Assembly (NCBI RefSeq): GCF_905220365.1
Contig: NC_061153.1
Coordinates: 2,376,001-2,440,000, forward strand
DNA: 64,000 bases
Source of the DNA: Vanessa cardui
Taxonomy: Eukaryota; Arthropoda; Insecta; Lepidoptera; Nymphalidae
Reading direction: 5' to 3'
The notes beneath the pieces are model-generated. The model searched no databases. It saw nothing but the letters and a program-made list of their open reading frames with translations, and was not told where the DNA came from. Positions 54,151-64,000 of the stretch are shown piece by piece. Numbering within the stretch: the first letter of the stretch is position 1; each line of letters opens with the position of its first letter. Position numbers and translations under genes: made by a program.

Positions 54151-55464
54151 TTACCCCCCAACCAAAAAATAAAAGAGGAGCTCAACCTGAGAGACTCTTT
54201 TATTCGACTCTACAAAAGAGGTAGAGACCGACTCTATCAATCAAAACATTAGAGTGACATAACAAATAGTAACTCTACAAAAGTTAGAAAAATATGGAAA
54301 ACAATAACATACCATATCAAATTATAACAAAAGTTATTTCTAAACAATTCTAAACAAAAGTAATCGTTAGACAGTACCCTAGAGATGAGAACTCTAATAT
54401 AGTCTCACTCGAAAGCAAAAAGTTGTCTAACTTAACTCTATTCAGAAAATGTGATAAGTAAAAGTAATTATCAGACACCTTAACCTTGGAGATGAGGACT
54501 CAATATAGCCTCACTCGAAAGCAATGAGCTGTCTAATAAAACTTGTTTCATTTAGAGTGGGAAATTATAAAGTATTACCTTACTCGAAAGATGGAAAATA
54601 TATATATATTTTTTAATAAAATGTTGGGTCAACGGAACATACACTAATTGGCATACCAAGAACACCAACCTCAAAATGGTTTCAAACAAAAGATATGACT
54701 AACGTGGCCGACGCAACTCAATACGACTTTCCGAACACGAGAGCATACAAAAAATTGTTCTAACTGTGACCGACTCTACACCATCAGCTTTTCGAACACA
54801 GTTAAACAAAACTTCCAAAAAATGGGTGTCTGTGACCGACTCTATACCATCAGCTTTCCGAGCACAGAACAAAGTCTCCAAAAAATATGTCTGTGACCGG
54901 CTCAACTCCACCAGCTTTCCGAGCACAGAACAAAATAACCAACAATTGTTTCAAAAATGTGTTATTGGAAAATTCACAAAATTGGAACATCCAAAACAAA
55001 GTCAAAACCAAGCTGGACTAAAGTCATAGGCAATAATCCAATATAAAGGATTATTTCTATAAAACTTCAACCAAAAATAACTTATTACTAAAATATGTAA
55101 TCAGGTTCTACACAAATATCAAAAACGTTATGTACAAACCACACAAACAAAATGTTATATGCAAAAGTATAAACACAAAAATGTTGTAAAAAACAATATT
55201 CTAAAAATATTACAAAAAATGTATAAGATCTTATGAGTCAAAAGAAATATTCGGAATTACTTTTATATGGAATCCAAAATGTCCTAAGTTAAATTTAGCA
55301 AAATACATTTGTAGAAAAGATATTCAAATTGGAATTCTATCACTCAACCTACTCACAAGTCATGGCTAACTCTATCATACTTCTCGCACATTCCTCTCTA
55401 ACAAAGCCATGGTTATTCCAAATCCAAATATAAATCTACAAAATATTTTAGAATTAATCCAAAA
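54151..55464 (-). repeat. Gypsy-2 3' non-coding region with tandem repeats
   Basis: No gene. Two repeat blocks: about 54361-54545 with two diverged units about 104 bp apart sharing GAGATGAG and CTCACTCGAAAGCAA, and about 54703-54960 with four diverged units of 61-66 bp sharing CTGTGACCGACTC and CAGCTTTCCGA. The remainder is AT-rich. Confidence 0.8.
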
Positions 55465-58400
55465 CTATATTTTAATAATATCTTTAATATGATAACGACC
55501 AACAGTACCTTTCTCTAAATCTTTTAATATATAAACATTATTAGAAATCTTCTCTATTATTTGAGATTTGATAAACTTAGGAGCAAGTTTAGCCGAAAAA
55601 TATTGAGAGGCATTAGACAAGATGAAATTTCTTCTCCAAACTATATCACCTGACTCATAGGAAATGACTTTCCTTCCTTTATTATAATATAAAGCATTCT
55701 TTTTATAAGCCTTAAATAAAGATTTGGTTACTGAATCAAAAATTGAACTTAAGGAATCTAAACTTTGTGCATAAGTTCGACGGTTACTAAATTCGAGTTC
55801 ATTCAAATTTGTAAATGAATTACTGAAACGATGTAATGAAGCATCAATTATAACTTCACGACCAAACATAAGAAAATTGGGAGTAAATTCAGTAGCTAAA
55901 TTAATACTGCTATTCAAAGCTAATTGAACATGACATAAAAATTTTGACCAAGTTCTATGATCATCATGAACAAAACATGCTATGCAAGTTTCTAACGTTT
56001 TATGATAACGTTCAACTGGATTATTTTGAGGTGTATATAAAGTATTATAAAATATTTTATTAATATTAAAGCTTTTCAAAAATGTTACAAAATGTTTAGA
56101 AGTAAATTGAGTACCATTATCACAAATTATGATTTTTGGACAACCAAATTTAAGAAAAATATCCTTTTCTAAAAATCTACATATGGATTTTGTGGTAGCA
56201 TTACTTAATGGATTTAACCAACAATACTTAGAAAATACATCTAATACTGTGCAAATATATCTGTGTCCAGAATATGATTTTGGCAATGGACCAACTACAT
56301 CAATAGATAGCATAACCATAGGTTGAGAAACAATCTTTTGATTCGTCATAATACCAAAAGGTGGAGCATTTGAGTGCTTATAAGCTTTACAAGTTTCGCA
56401 ATTTGAAATATAATCTTTTACATCTTTAAACATATTAGGCCAATAATAATGTATTTTTAACTTATTTAAAGTTTTATGAATACCTAAGTGACTTGAATCT
56501 AATGAATCATGATTATTACGAATAGTATCTATTACATTTTCTTTTGGAATAACAATTTTCCATGCTAAATTACTTTGCAATTGAAATTTGGGTTTACAAA
56601 ATCTATAAAGAACTTTGTTTTCAACTCTATAATTTTTATATCTTAAGGGAAATTTTTGACAACCTATAAATATATTTTTGTACCAAGGATCTTCAATTTC
56701 TTCATCAGGATGGGTTATCTCTGATGGAATATCAATAGCATTAATTTGAATACGAGATAAAGTATCAGGCACAACATGTAAATTACCTTTTTTATGTATT
56801 ATATTAAAAGTAAATTGAGATATACGAGCAGCCCAACGCGCTAAGCGTCCGCTTGGATTATTTAAGCGTAATAACCACTTTAAACTAGCATGATCTGTTA
56901 TCACAGTAAATTCCATACCTTCAATATACGGTCTAAAATGTTCGATAGAATCTAATATAGCAAGAAGTTCTTTTTCAGTAGTACTATAATTAATTTCACA
57001 TTTATTAAATGTTCTGGAATAAAATGCAACAGGATGTTGATTATCTTCATCATCTTTTTGACATAAAACACTACCAATAGCATAAGAGCTAGCATCACAA
57101 TGCAGGAAAAATGATTTGTTAAAATCTGGACAAATTAGTACAGGAGCTGTTAATAATGCTTGTTTAAGTTTTATAAAAGAGGTTTCGCAATCTGAATTCC
57201 ATTCTACGGCACGTTTACTATTTCGACTACCGCGAGTTAGATTAGTTAAAGGAGTAGCAATATCAGCAAATTTTTCTATGAATCTACGATAATATGAACA
57301 CATACCAAGAAAACTACGTACTTGTTTTACAGTTGTAGGACGAGGAAAATTTTCTATTACAGACAACTTAGAAGGATCTGTATGTAAACCATTGCTATCG
57401 ACAACGTAGCCTAAATAACATAGACGTTCTTTACAAAATTCACATTTTTTCAAATTAATAGTTAAACCAGCATTTTTTAATTTATGATAAATTTTACTTA
57501 AAAGAGTTAAATGAGTTTGAAAATCACTAGAGATTGCTATTAAATCATCTAAATATACAAATACATTAGAATCAAATTCTACACCAAAAAGTTTGTCTAC
57601 TAATCTTTGTAGTTCAGCGGGAGCATTTGTTAAACCGAAGGGCATACGAACGAATTCGAATAATCCCTTTCCAGGAATTACGAAAGCAGTCTTCTCTCTG
57701 GAAGTTTCTTCTAAAGGAATTTGCAAAAAAGCTTTAGACAAATCGATTGCTGTGATATACTTAGCACCACGCAAATTATCCAAAATCCGCGACGTGTAAG
57801 GTAAAGGATATGCATCTTTAATAGTGACAGAATTTAATTTTCTAGAATCTAAACATAATCTTATACCACCATCTTTTTTTGTGACAGCTAAAACTGGAGA
57901 ACACCAAGGAGATTTAGAAGGTTGAATAATACCATCCCTAAGCAAAACTTGAACTTCATCATAAAGTTCTTTTTGTTTAGCAGGACTAATAGGCCAATAA
58001 CGTTGTTTAATAGGTTCACCAACAGTTATAATTTTATGCTTAGTTAAATGAGTTAAACCTAACCCTTTCTTTTCATAAGAAATTTCTTCAAAAAGTTTTA
58101 TAATATTATTTAATTGTTCTTTTTCAGAAGAAGAAAGTTGAACTACAGAAGTTACAGAATTTACAATTATTGAATTCTTATTTTCAAAAGTTATGTTTTT
58201 AAATAATTCATGAGCTAAATTAAATGCGAGCCAAAATCGAATCCTAGAATAATTTCTGGATTTAGTGAGGGAACTACCATGAATTCTACAATGCGAGTTA
58301 CATTGTCACAAGTAATTGGAATATCTATAGTACCTAAAACGTCTTGTGAACTACCATCAGCAGTACAAGCTTTATAACTACTAGTCTTAAGTTTGAATCC

Positions 58401-58694
58401 TAAATTTAGAAATTGCAAGTGACTATTACAACCTAGTACGCTTTTATTAGCACCACTATCCAATAAACCTGTAAATGATTTACCACAAACTTGAAATTTT
58501 AAAAATGGACGTGTGCCACTATTTTTAGTAAACAAAATGGGAGCAAATTTATTCATTGAGAAAAATAGTTTTAAATAATTACACCAATTAGAGAAGTCTT
58601 CACGAATTTCAGAAGCATTGGGTCTAGAAATTTTAGTATTTGTCAGATCAACTGATTCTTTATTAAGAACCTGAGCCTGACAAAATCTTACTCG
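55465..58694 (-). pseudogene. pol: Gypsy-2 pol: protease, RT, RNase H, integrase
   Basis: Entered from gag by a -1 shift. Protease: GLLDSGANKSVLG. The first frame stops at 58215 after a lost base in a T-run near 58222. The next frame is open through the RT start region to 55465. RT: LCLDSRKLNSVTIKDAYPLP, AIDLSKAFLQI and active site YLDD (in VFVYLDDLIAI). RNase H: LHCDASSYAIGSVLCQ, TEKELLAILDSIEHF. Integrase: HHCC region ending CETC, SIDVVGP, CDNGTQF and NPVERYHK for D, D and E. There is no chromodomain. Apart from the single lost base it is intact. Confidence 0.92.
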
Positions 58695-59602
58695 TTTTTT
58701 AAAAGAGTACAATTATTGCAAAATTTAGTGATAACATTTAATTTACCACATTTAAAACATAAAGTGCCTGGAATCTTTTTACACTTTTTATAAGTATGTC
58801 CAATTTCTTTACATTTTAAACAAGTTAATGTTTGAACTGAATTAACATGCTTAGTCTTGAAATCTGAGTTATTATAACTATGTTTATTATTTAATATTCG
58901 AAATTCATCAATCTGTTTTGAAAGTTTCACTAAATCATCAATAGAATTTATTGAACGACCTACCAAATGAATAGAGTAGCTAGGCAGCATATTATGTTTC
59001 AATATTTCCAATATAGTATGTTCAGATAAAGGATAAGTTAGTCTATTTGACATATCTACAATTTCAATAATAAAATCTGATAAAGTTTCAGTTTGTTTTT
59101 GTTTTCTAATTCTTAAATTATATTCAAGTTGATAATCAAAATCTAGTTTGTCAAAACGCTTTAGTAATTCTAATTTAAGATGTTTCCAAGAATTAAGTGA
59201 ACCACGAATAGATCTAAACCACTTGAGAGCAATGTCAGTTACTACTTCAGTAAAGCATGGCAATATTTGGTCATCACTAATATCTCGACTCACACAGTAT
59301 TCTTCAAATGTTAACAAAAATTCACGTACGCACATTTTACCGTTAAATTTATATTTAAACTTAGACAAATCTACTCGTTTATAGTATTGAGGTTGTTTAT
59401 TATTCATAGATAAAGTGTTACTAAAAAATTGTGGCAAGTCTGCCGACAAGTCTACTAAATCATTAGAAGCAGAAGGCTTCGCCTGAGAAATATTCGTCTC
59501 TAACATCTGAGAATGTTCCGTATTAATTATATTAGGTGTTAAATTTTTGTCACCACTATCATCAATAGATGGTTTAAGAGTTAATTCATCTCTGTCAGTC
59601 AT
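58688..59602 (-). CDS. gag: Gypsy-2 gag
   Basis: A 304-codon frame from ATG 59602. The N-terminus is acidic. The capsid region is KYKFNGKMCVREFLLTFEEY, DIALKWFRSIRGSLNSW and LLKRFDKLDF. The C-terminal zinc knuckles are CLKCKEIGHTYKKC (CX2CX4HX4C) and CFKCGKLNVITKFC without histidine, the same pattern as in gypsy-1. It is shorter than gypsy-1 gag (471 codons) and lacks the SAP-like start. It ends two codons after the slippery heptamer. Confidence 0.88.
   Translation of the reverse strand: MTDRDELTLKPSIDDSGDKNLTPNIINTEHSQMLETNISQAKPSASNDLVDLSADLPQFFSNTLSMNNKQPQYYKRVDLSKFKYKFNGKMCVREFLLTFEEYCVSRDISDDQILPCFTEVVTDIALKWFRSIRGSLNSWKHLKLELLKRFDKLDFDYQLEYNLRIRKQKQTETLSDFIIEIVDMSNRLTYPLSEHTILEILKHNMLPSYSIHLVGRSINSIDDLVKLSKQIDEFRILNNKHSYNNSDFKTKHVNSVQTLTCLKCKEIGHTYKKCKKIPGTLCFKCGKLNVITKFCNNCTLLKNE
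58694..58700 (-). other. -1 ribosomal frameshift heptamer AAAAAAC
   Basis: The gag frame reads TTA AAA AAC GAG TAA. The heptamer A AAA AAC is in the correct phase, and the -1 frame continues into protease. T TTA AAA just before it is a second possible slip site. Confidence 0.8.
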
Positions 59603-59800
59603 GGTTATGTCCTAGAATATAATCGATAATGGAACGAAAAGCTTCACTTCAAAACATAAAAAAGTTATAAACTTGGCATTCAAATTACATAAATACTTAA
59701 CATTAGTATTTAGTACAAAATGATTCTAACAAAAATTATACATATGTAAATACATAGTACTTATTCAATACTAGACAAGAGCAGTAATTGTAATTCAGGT

Positions 59801-59818
59801 CCCTGGCTGAGGGCGCCA
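59801..59818 (-). other. Gypsy-2 primer binding site
   Basis: TGGCGCCCTCAGCCAGGG starts two bases after the 5' LTR. The first eight bases equal a Lys-type gypsy primer site; the rest differ, so the tRNA is not named. 59603-59800 is a short AT-rich leader. Confidence 0.7.
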
Positions 59819-59820
59819 AT

Positions 59821-61388
59821 TGTAATGTATAATTTTAAAGGGGGGCCAATTGTAATATATAATTGGCTAAAAATAAATTTAAATTTAAAAAATGTTAATT
59901 TTCTTCGAGGTAAACTAAAAATGCGGTAGAGCTGGACAAGGTTTTTAAATTAAACAAATCCTCGACAGAAAGTGCTCCGGAAGTCAGTTAAATAACCCTT
60001 CAACATTACAAGTAGATTTACAGAAAAGGCAAATCTATGTTATAAATTAATTTATTCACAAGAATAGAATATAAAAAAAATAATTTTAACAATTGTAAAA
60101 TCTTAAATTTAAAGAGTAACAAAATCGGGCGCCTGGATGTTTACATCCATTTAAAATACAATAAATTTAATTAAATATTATAAATTGTAAATTTTTCAAA
60201 GTTAACAAAAATAATTTAAAGATAGACCAAGTTATGTTATTAAAAGTTTCTCCAAAAAAAAATATTCAAATAAAAATTATTAGAATTAGGTGTAAATAAA
60301 GTTACAACAATGTATAAATATTAATTTTTAAAAAAAAGTTTGAATGCCAAATTTTCATAGGATTATAAAAATGTATACTAAATCCCACGAAGTTCCAAAA
60401 TTGCGGTAAAAATAAATATGTAAAAATTACATACCGAAATCCAGAAGTTAAATAAATGTTATAACGTTTTCACTTCCTTTACGGTTTCTAAAATTTTATC
60501 TTCAAAATATCCAAAGAAATAAAGTTCATAAGTTCTTCCAAAAGCGTTGAAAATAATCCACTCGAAGATACAGCCAAAGAAGATAATTCAAGGAATAATC
60601 CACGATAATACAGTTGTAGAAAATAACTGTAGAAAATAATGGTAGAAAAATACCAATTGAAAATAAACTATTGAAAATATCCATTGAAAATAACTGCAAA
60701 AGAGAAACAATTCTAATTAGAACCTAACACGAATTTCGAAAATCTATAGTTTCACTTTAATAATTCAACCAACTTACCCGGTCAATCCCGGTTATTTTCC
60801 AAAAATAACAAAATGCATCATGGGAAATATTCTAAAAATTCCCTATAAAGAACCACAATCGTTGTTACGAAACCGAACAATTGGAATAAATTCAAAATTC
60901 GAAGAAAGTTTTTCGACTTACCACGAGGCGACAAATATCCAAATTTATTTTTGTAATCCGACATGGATTCACTTCCAATCGTTTAAATTAAGACATATCG
61001 TGCCTTAAAACTTCAATTTTCAACAATATTCAATAGTTTAAACCAAATAAAACTTACAAAAACTTTGAAAATAATTTAGCGTCACATTTCGACTTAAAAG
61101 GCGGAAGGAAAGTGAGTCTTAGACAAATGTCAAAGATCATCTCAAAGATAATATAAAGATAATAAATCACAATTAGGTCAGGAACGCATAATGCATAAAA
61201 AGTGCATTTTTATTTTAAATGTCAAATTTAGCGGTATTTTGAAATTATGCATAAACATAGCCTTAGAAATGATTGTCAAAGTCAAATGACAGATGACATC
61301 CGATAACGTATGTTAGAAATTTAGTATTTTATGTTGAAATTATTTAAAAATGGATGAAACATGTAACGTGCGCCACAATTACGTTACA
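59821..61388 (-). repeat. Gypsy-2 5' LTR
   Basis: 1568 bp, apparently identical to the 3' LTR. Near its inner end it holds an imperfect 30-bp tandem duplication of the LTR end with PBS-like bases (ATTACAATTGGCCCCC at about 59856-59841). Confidence 0.95.
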
Positions 61389-62174
61389 ATGGTAAGAAAA
61401 AGCTTCAGCGGGGAACTGACCATGAGTGTCAACATGATTAAGAGAGGAAACAATCATTAAGTCCAACAGCGAGGGAGAACAATTCGGAAAGAAATGAGTT
61501 GCATTCGTTGGGAGTACATTAAGGTTGCAGCTATCAACTATATACTTTAAGCGTCGGGCACGTTGGTCATCCTTAAGTAGGCAGGTGTTGAAGTCGCCCA
61601 TAATTATCGTGTGATCAACGGATGTACTAAATTGCTCTAATAAATTTTCAAAATCATTAAAATAATGAATATTGAGTGACGGACTGTAAAATACGCCCAG
61701 TAGTAGTTTGATATGTCCGAATAAGACATCAATAAATATATTTTCCGATGACTCAGAGTATTGTGAAGGAGATTTACTTAAAATTGTAAAAGGGATGTGG
61801 CTGCGGAGATATGTAGCTACACCACCGCCATCTTTACCTATGCGGTCATTCCGGATCAGGTGGTAGCCAGGCAAACAGTAAGAAGTTGAGGGTAAGCTTG
61901 GTTTCAAAAAAGATTCGGATACAAGAATGGCATGAATATTTTGACTTTCGAAGGAAGACAGGAAATCAGAGTAATGTGAAGGAATACTCTGCGCATTTAT
62001 ATGCACTACATTAAAGTTTCTAGAAAAACCGTAGAGATTTGATTCTAAAAGATAATTTAGAGGAAGAGAAGCACTATGAAAACTATCATCACTTGATAAT
62101 ACTGCGTCGCTATAGTAGGTACTATTATCATTCAAATCGCTTACGCTGTAAAGGTTTGAAATCATACTATTCAT
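61389..62174 (-). CDS. LINE C ORF2, endonuclease part
   Basis: Open from the probable ORF2 start (62174) to the gypsy-2 junction at 61389, 262 codons. Endonuclease motifs: VVHINAQSIPSHY, LVSESFL, GKDGGGVATYLRSHIPF, IIMGDFNTCLL and SPSLLDLMIVSS. It ends in FSYH, with the D of the family motif SYHD on the other side of gypsy-2. Removing the insertion would rejoin the frame with the RT part without a stop. Confidence 0.9.
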
Positions 62175-62903
62175 ATAAATAAATAATTGATGTATATAAA
62201 TATGTATGTATTAATTAAAATAATAGATATAATTGAAAAAATAATTATAATAATACTAAAATACCAAATAAATCAAACTACTAATATTAAGTTCTCGATA
62301 AGCTACTTCTGCATCCCGCCAGCAATTTGTGAGTACGAAATTACAAAAAAAAAAAAAAAGAAAAAGTAAAACAAATATACCTAATATTATTATGAACATT
62401 ATCACATCACATCGGATATGAAATTAAGAAATAGAGAAGTAATAATAATTTAAGTAACATAATCAATAATTTTGTAAAGGCAACACAACGTAACCAATAA
62501 AACACAAAGCACAATTTAAATCCTAATAGTAAATGTTATAAAAAGAAAAATGTTATAAAAAAATAATAATAAAAAAACAATACTTAATAAAATAATGCTA
62601 AGTAGATATTATTAAAAAAAAAAAGAATGTTAAATAATGCAATGCTAAATGACAAACTGCAATAGTCCAAAACCAATTACTAAACGCAAATCAAACGTCA
62701 GATTGATGACATTAACATTATACCTTCAGTTATAAAATTATACCGACATGTTTACAAATACAAGTTAATACTAAACGGAATCCGGATCGGATCAAAGTAA
62801 TGAAACTAAAATAGAATAACTAAGTTTAAACAACTTATGCTAATGAATAGTAAAAACAAATTGAAGGATCGAGGACGAAAACGCGGTCTATCAATACTAT
62901 AGC
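62175..62903 (-). other. LINE C spacer between ORF1 and ORF2
   Basis: 729 nt, AT-rich with A-runs and TAATAA repeats, no gene. Equivalent to 5211-6034 in LINE A. Confidence 0.6.
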
Positions 62904-63646
62904 TTACTTTTTAATGGTTCTCTTGCTTCGTATGGCCAGAGTTGAATTGGCAGATTTTGGATTTGAATCGGTGGAGCTGGTTCCAGCAGCAGCTACAGCA
63001 GCAGAGTTAGTTGCCAAGGGAATGTCATTCGGTGTGCGATTGATTGCGTTGAGCTCTGCTGTTGTGACAATCCGGTGTCGTTTACCGTCTGACCCGGTAA
63101 CGATAATAACACCATCCTTCGTCCAGCATTTAGAAACTCCGTACTTCTGTCTTGCTGCCATAAACAGATCATGCCTCTCCTTAGTAAGGAACTCCGACAG
63201 AGTCACACCAGTATTTTTAAGAGACGTTTTCGAGTACCAGATTTTATTTCGAAGCATTACGTCACGGAATTTTATAAGAATAGGTTGAGGCTTATCTCTG
63301 GAAGAGTGACCTAATCGCTGACACCGACTGAGCTTGTCTATCGTGAATTCTGGTACTTTAAGATGGCCTGACACAACATTTGATACTACCAATGGCAAAT
63401 TCTCTTTTTTATCTTCGGAAACTCCATGCAAGAGAAGCATCTTCCTTCTGCTTCGCATCTCCAGCTGGTTGTATTGCTTCGATAGGAGTTCCACTTGCAT
63501 CTGAAGACCTTCCAATGCAGACAGAACAAAGACTCTGAAGGCGTTAAATTGGGCTGCAATGTTGGAGTTTGATGATTTTTGAAATTCAGCCATTCGTGTA
63601 TTAAGTGTTCGGTCAGGTCCTGAATTGAGTGTTTGATGGACTCCAT
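62904..63646 (-). pseudogene. LINE C ORF1, RNA-binding protein with early frameshift
   Basis: The homologous start (MESIKHSIQDLTEHLI) at 63646 is in a different frame from the rest. One base is missing near 63598, after about 16 codons. From MAEF at 63593 the frame is open for 229 codons: coiled-coil region, MRSRRKMLLLHGVSEDKKE, CQRLGHSSRDKPQPILIKFRD, LSEFLTKERHDLFMAARQKYGV and a basic end RSKRTIKK. Translation from the downstream ATG could still give a protein short of only the first residues, so a function is not excluded. Confidence 0.78.
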
Positions 63647-63862
63647 AATGCAGTTACTAATTTATAAATATATGCTCAATGTTCTCGGTTTTAGTGGCTA
63701 TATCAGTGCTATGGAGATTAGCTGGCAGGTAGGAAACAAACTTAGCACATTTCTACTCGTGAATTATTATTCATTCAATTTATATTATTAAAATTTATAA
63801 GAGCTCAAATAAAAACGTGTTGTCTTTTTTTGACACCTACCCGAATTTTTTTTTTTTTTTTC

Positions 63863-64000
63863 TATTGATGGGGTTTGATAATTAAACGAAAACAATAATG
63901 TGATTCTAAATACACAAATTAACGGTCGTGCGTTGCGACGAGGCGCGAATTTTGTGAGGCGTGAGCGCCCGACGGACCACCCCTCTCGCCCCGCAACTCG
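63863..64000. other. Flank with GC-rich end
   Basis: After the LINE C 5' end and T-run the sequence is AT-rich and then turns GC-rich from about 63920 (CGACGAGGCGCGAA). No feature could be assigned before the window ends. Confidence 0.4.

Larger units (their letters stand above)
52583..61388 (-). mobile_element. Gypsy-2, young Ty3/gypsy LTR retrotransposon
   Basis: An 8806-bp element with 1568-bp LTRs (TGTAAC...CATTACA on the element strand) and the 4-bp target duplication ATGG (52579-52582 and 61389-61392). Order: LTR, primer site, gag, -1 frameshift site, pol, a 1.3-kb non-coding region with tandem repeats, polypurine tract, LTR. No env. The LTRs look identical over every stretch I compared. 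A one-base loss near 58222 breaks pol. Related to gypsy-1. Confidence 0.95.
50062..63862 (-). mobile_element. LINE C, CR1-superfamily LINE split by gypsy-2
   Basis: Minus orientation, about 5.0 kb without the 8806-bp insertion. Order: 5' end GGGTAGGTGT beside a 16-nt homopolymer (about 63850-63865), ORF1, a 729-nt spacer, ORF2 endonuclease (62174-61389), gypsy-2, ORF2 RT (52578-50395) and 3' UTR with hairpin. The 3' tail is TGCAATAAAG followed by (AAAT)n at 50061-50090, unlike the (ATT)n of LINE A and B. The protein order and the target duplication show that the two ORF2 parts were one frame of about 990 codons. Confidence 0.88.

Noticed and set aside
1..64000. Search for CRISPR arrays, operons, rRNA or bacterial features
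   Set aside because: Nothing on either strand supports them; all genes belong to eukaryotic retroelements.

Overview
The window looks like one continuous block of nested transposable elements from an animal genome, most likely an arthropod and probably a lepidopteran insect. The case for this is the AT-rich background, the mix of families (two Bel-Pao, four Ty3/gypsy lineages, Ty1/copia, DIRS, CR1-superfamily LINEs, two errantivirus-type envelope remnants), a short TTAGG tract (the insect telomere unit) and several dispersed repeats of a kind I associate with Lepidoptera. The species is inference. I found no host gene, rRNA, true tRNA gene, operon or CRISPR array. All names such as LINE A or gypsy-1 are local labels.

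Layout. (1) 1-1190: the C-terminal end of an errantivirus-type envelope ORF, a polypurine tract and a candidate LTR. (2) About 1200-16234: LINE B (+), split by LINE A (-, 1918-6995), which removed about 108 bp of LINE B, and by gypsy-1 (+, 8839-15464, 673-bp LTRs, target duplication ACTT). (3) 16395-26325: Pao-2 (-), split by Pao-1 (-, 16535-22713, target duplication ACTAT). (4) 26330-28582: unassigned DNA, then a broken second envelope gene with a candidate LTR. (5) 28592-32180: pieces of a dispersed foldback repeat around a decayed CsRn1-type gypsy element (-). (6) 32190-45258: a copia element (-) whose RNase H domain was split by a mag-type gypsy element (32762-43535, target duplication AAAAC). 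The mag 5' LTR was in turn entered by a DIRS retrotransposon (38892-43504), and its gag by a 1.75-kb foldback repeat. (7) 45260-48908: a short LTR with a primer site, AT-rich DNA, a Helitron-like end and another foldback repeat copy. (8) 48962-50060: a LINE fragment. (9) 50062-63862: LINE C (-), whose reading frame was cut by gypsy-2 (52583-61388, apparently identical 1568-bp LTRs, target duplication ATGG).

How the parts work: the LTR elements carry gag (capsid and zinc knuckles), protease, reverse transcriptase (RT), RNase H and integrase. Gypsy-1 and gypsy-2 both place a -1 slippery heptamer between gag and pol. The LINEs carry an RNA-binding ORF1 and an endonuclease-RT ORF2 and share a 3' hairpin. 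The DIRS element has inverted terminal repeats, an internal complementary region and a truncated tyrosine recombinase. Almost every element is visibly broken. The youngest-looking one is gypsy-2.

Most notable: the DIRS insertion, whose empty site survives in the sister LTR; long perfect hairpins with 4-5 nt loops that look like template-switch mutations; the 3' hairpin with compensatory changes in three LINE copies; the gag-pol slippery site kept in two gypsy elements; and tRNA-like A and B boxes inside the gypsy-1 LTR.
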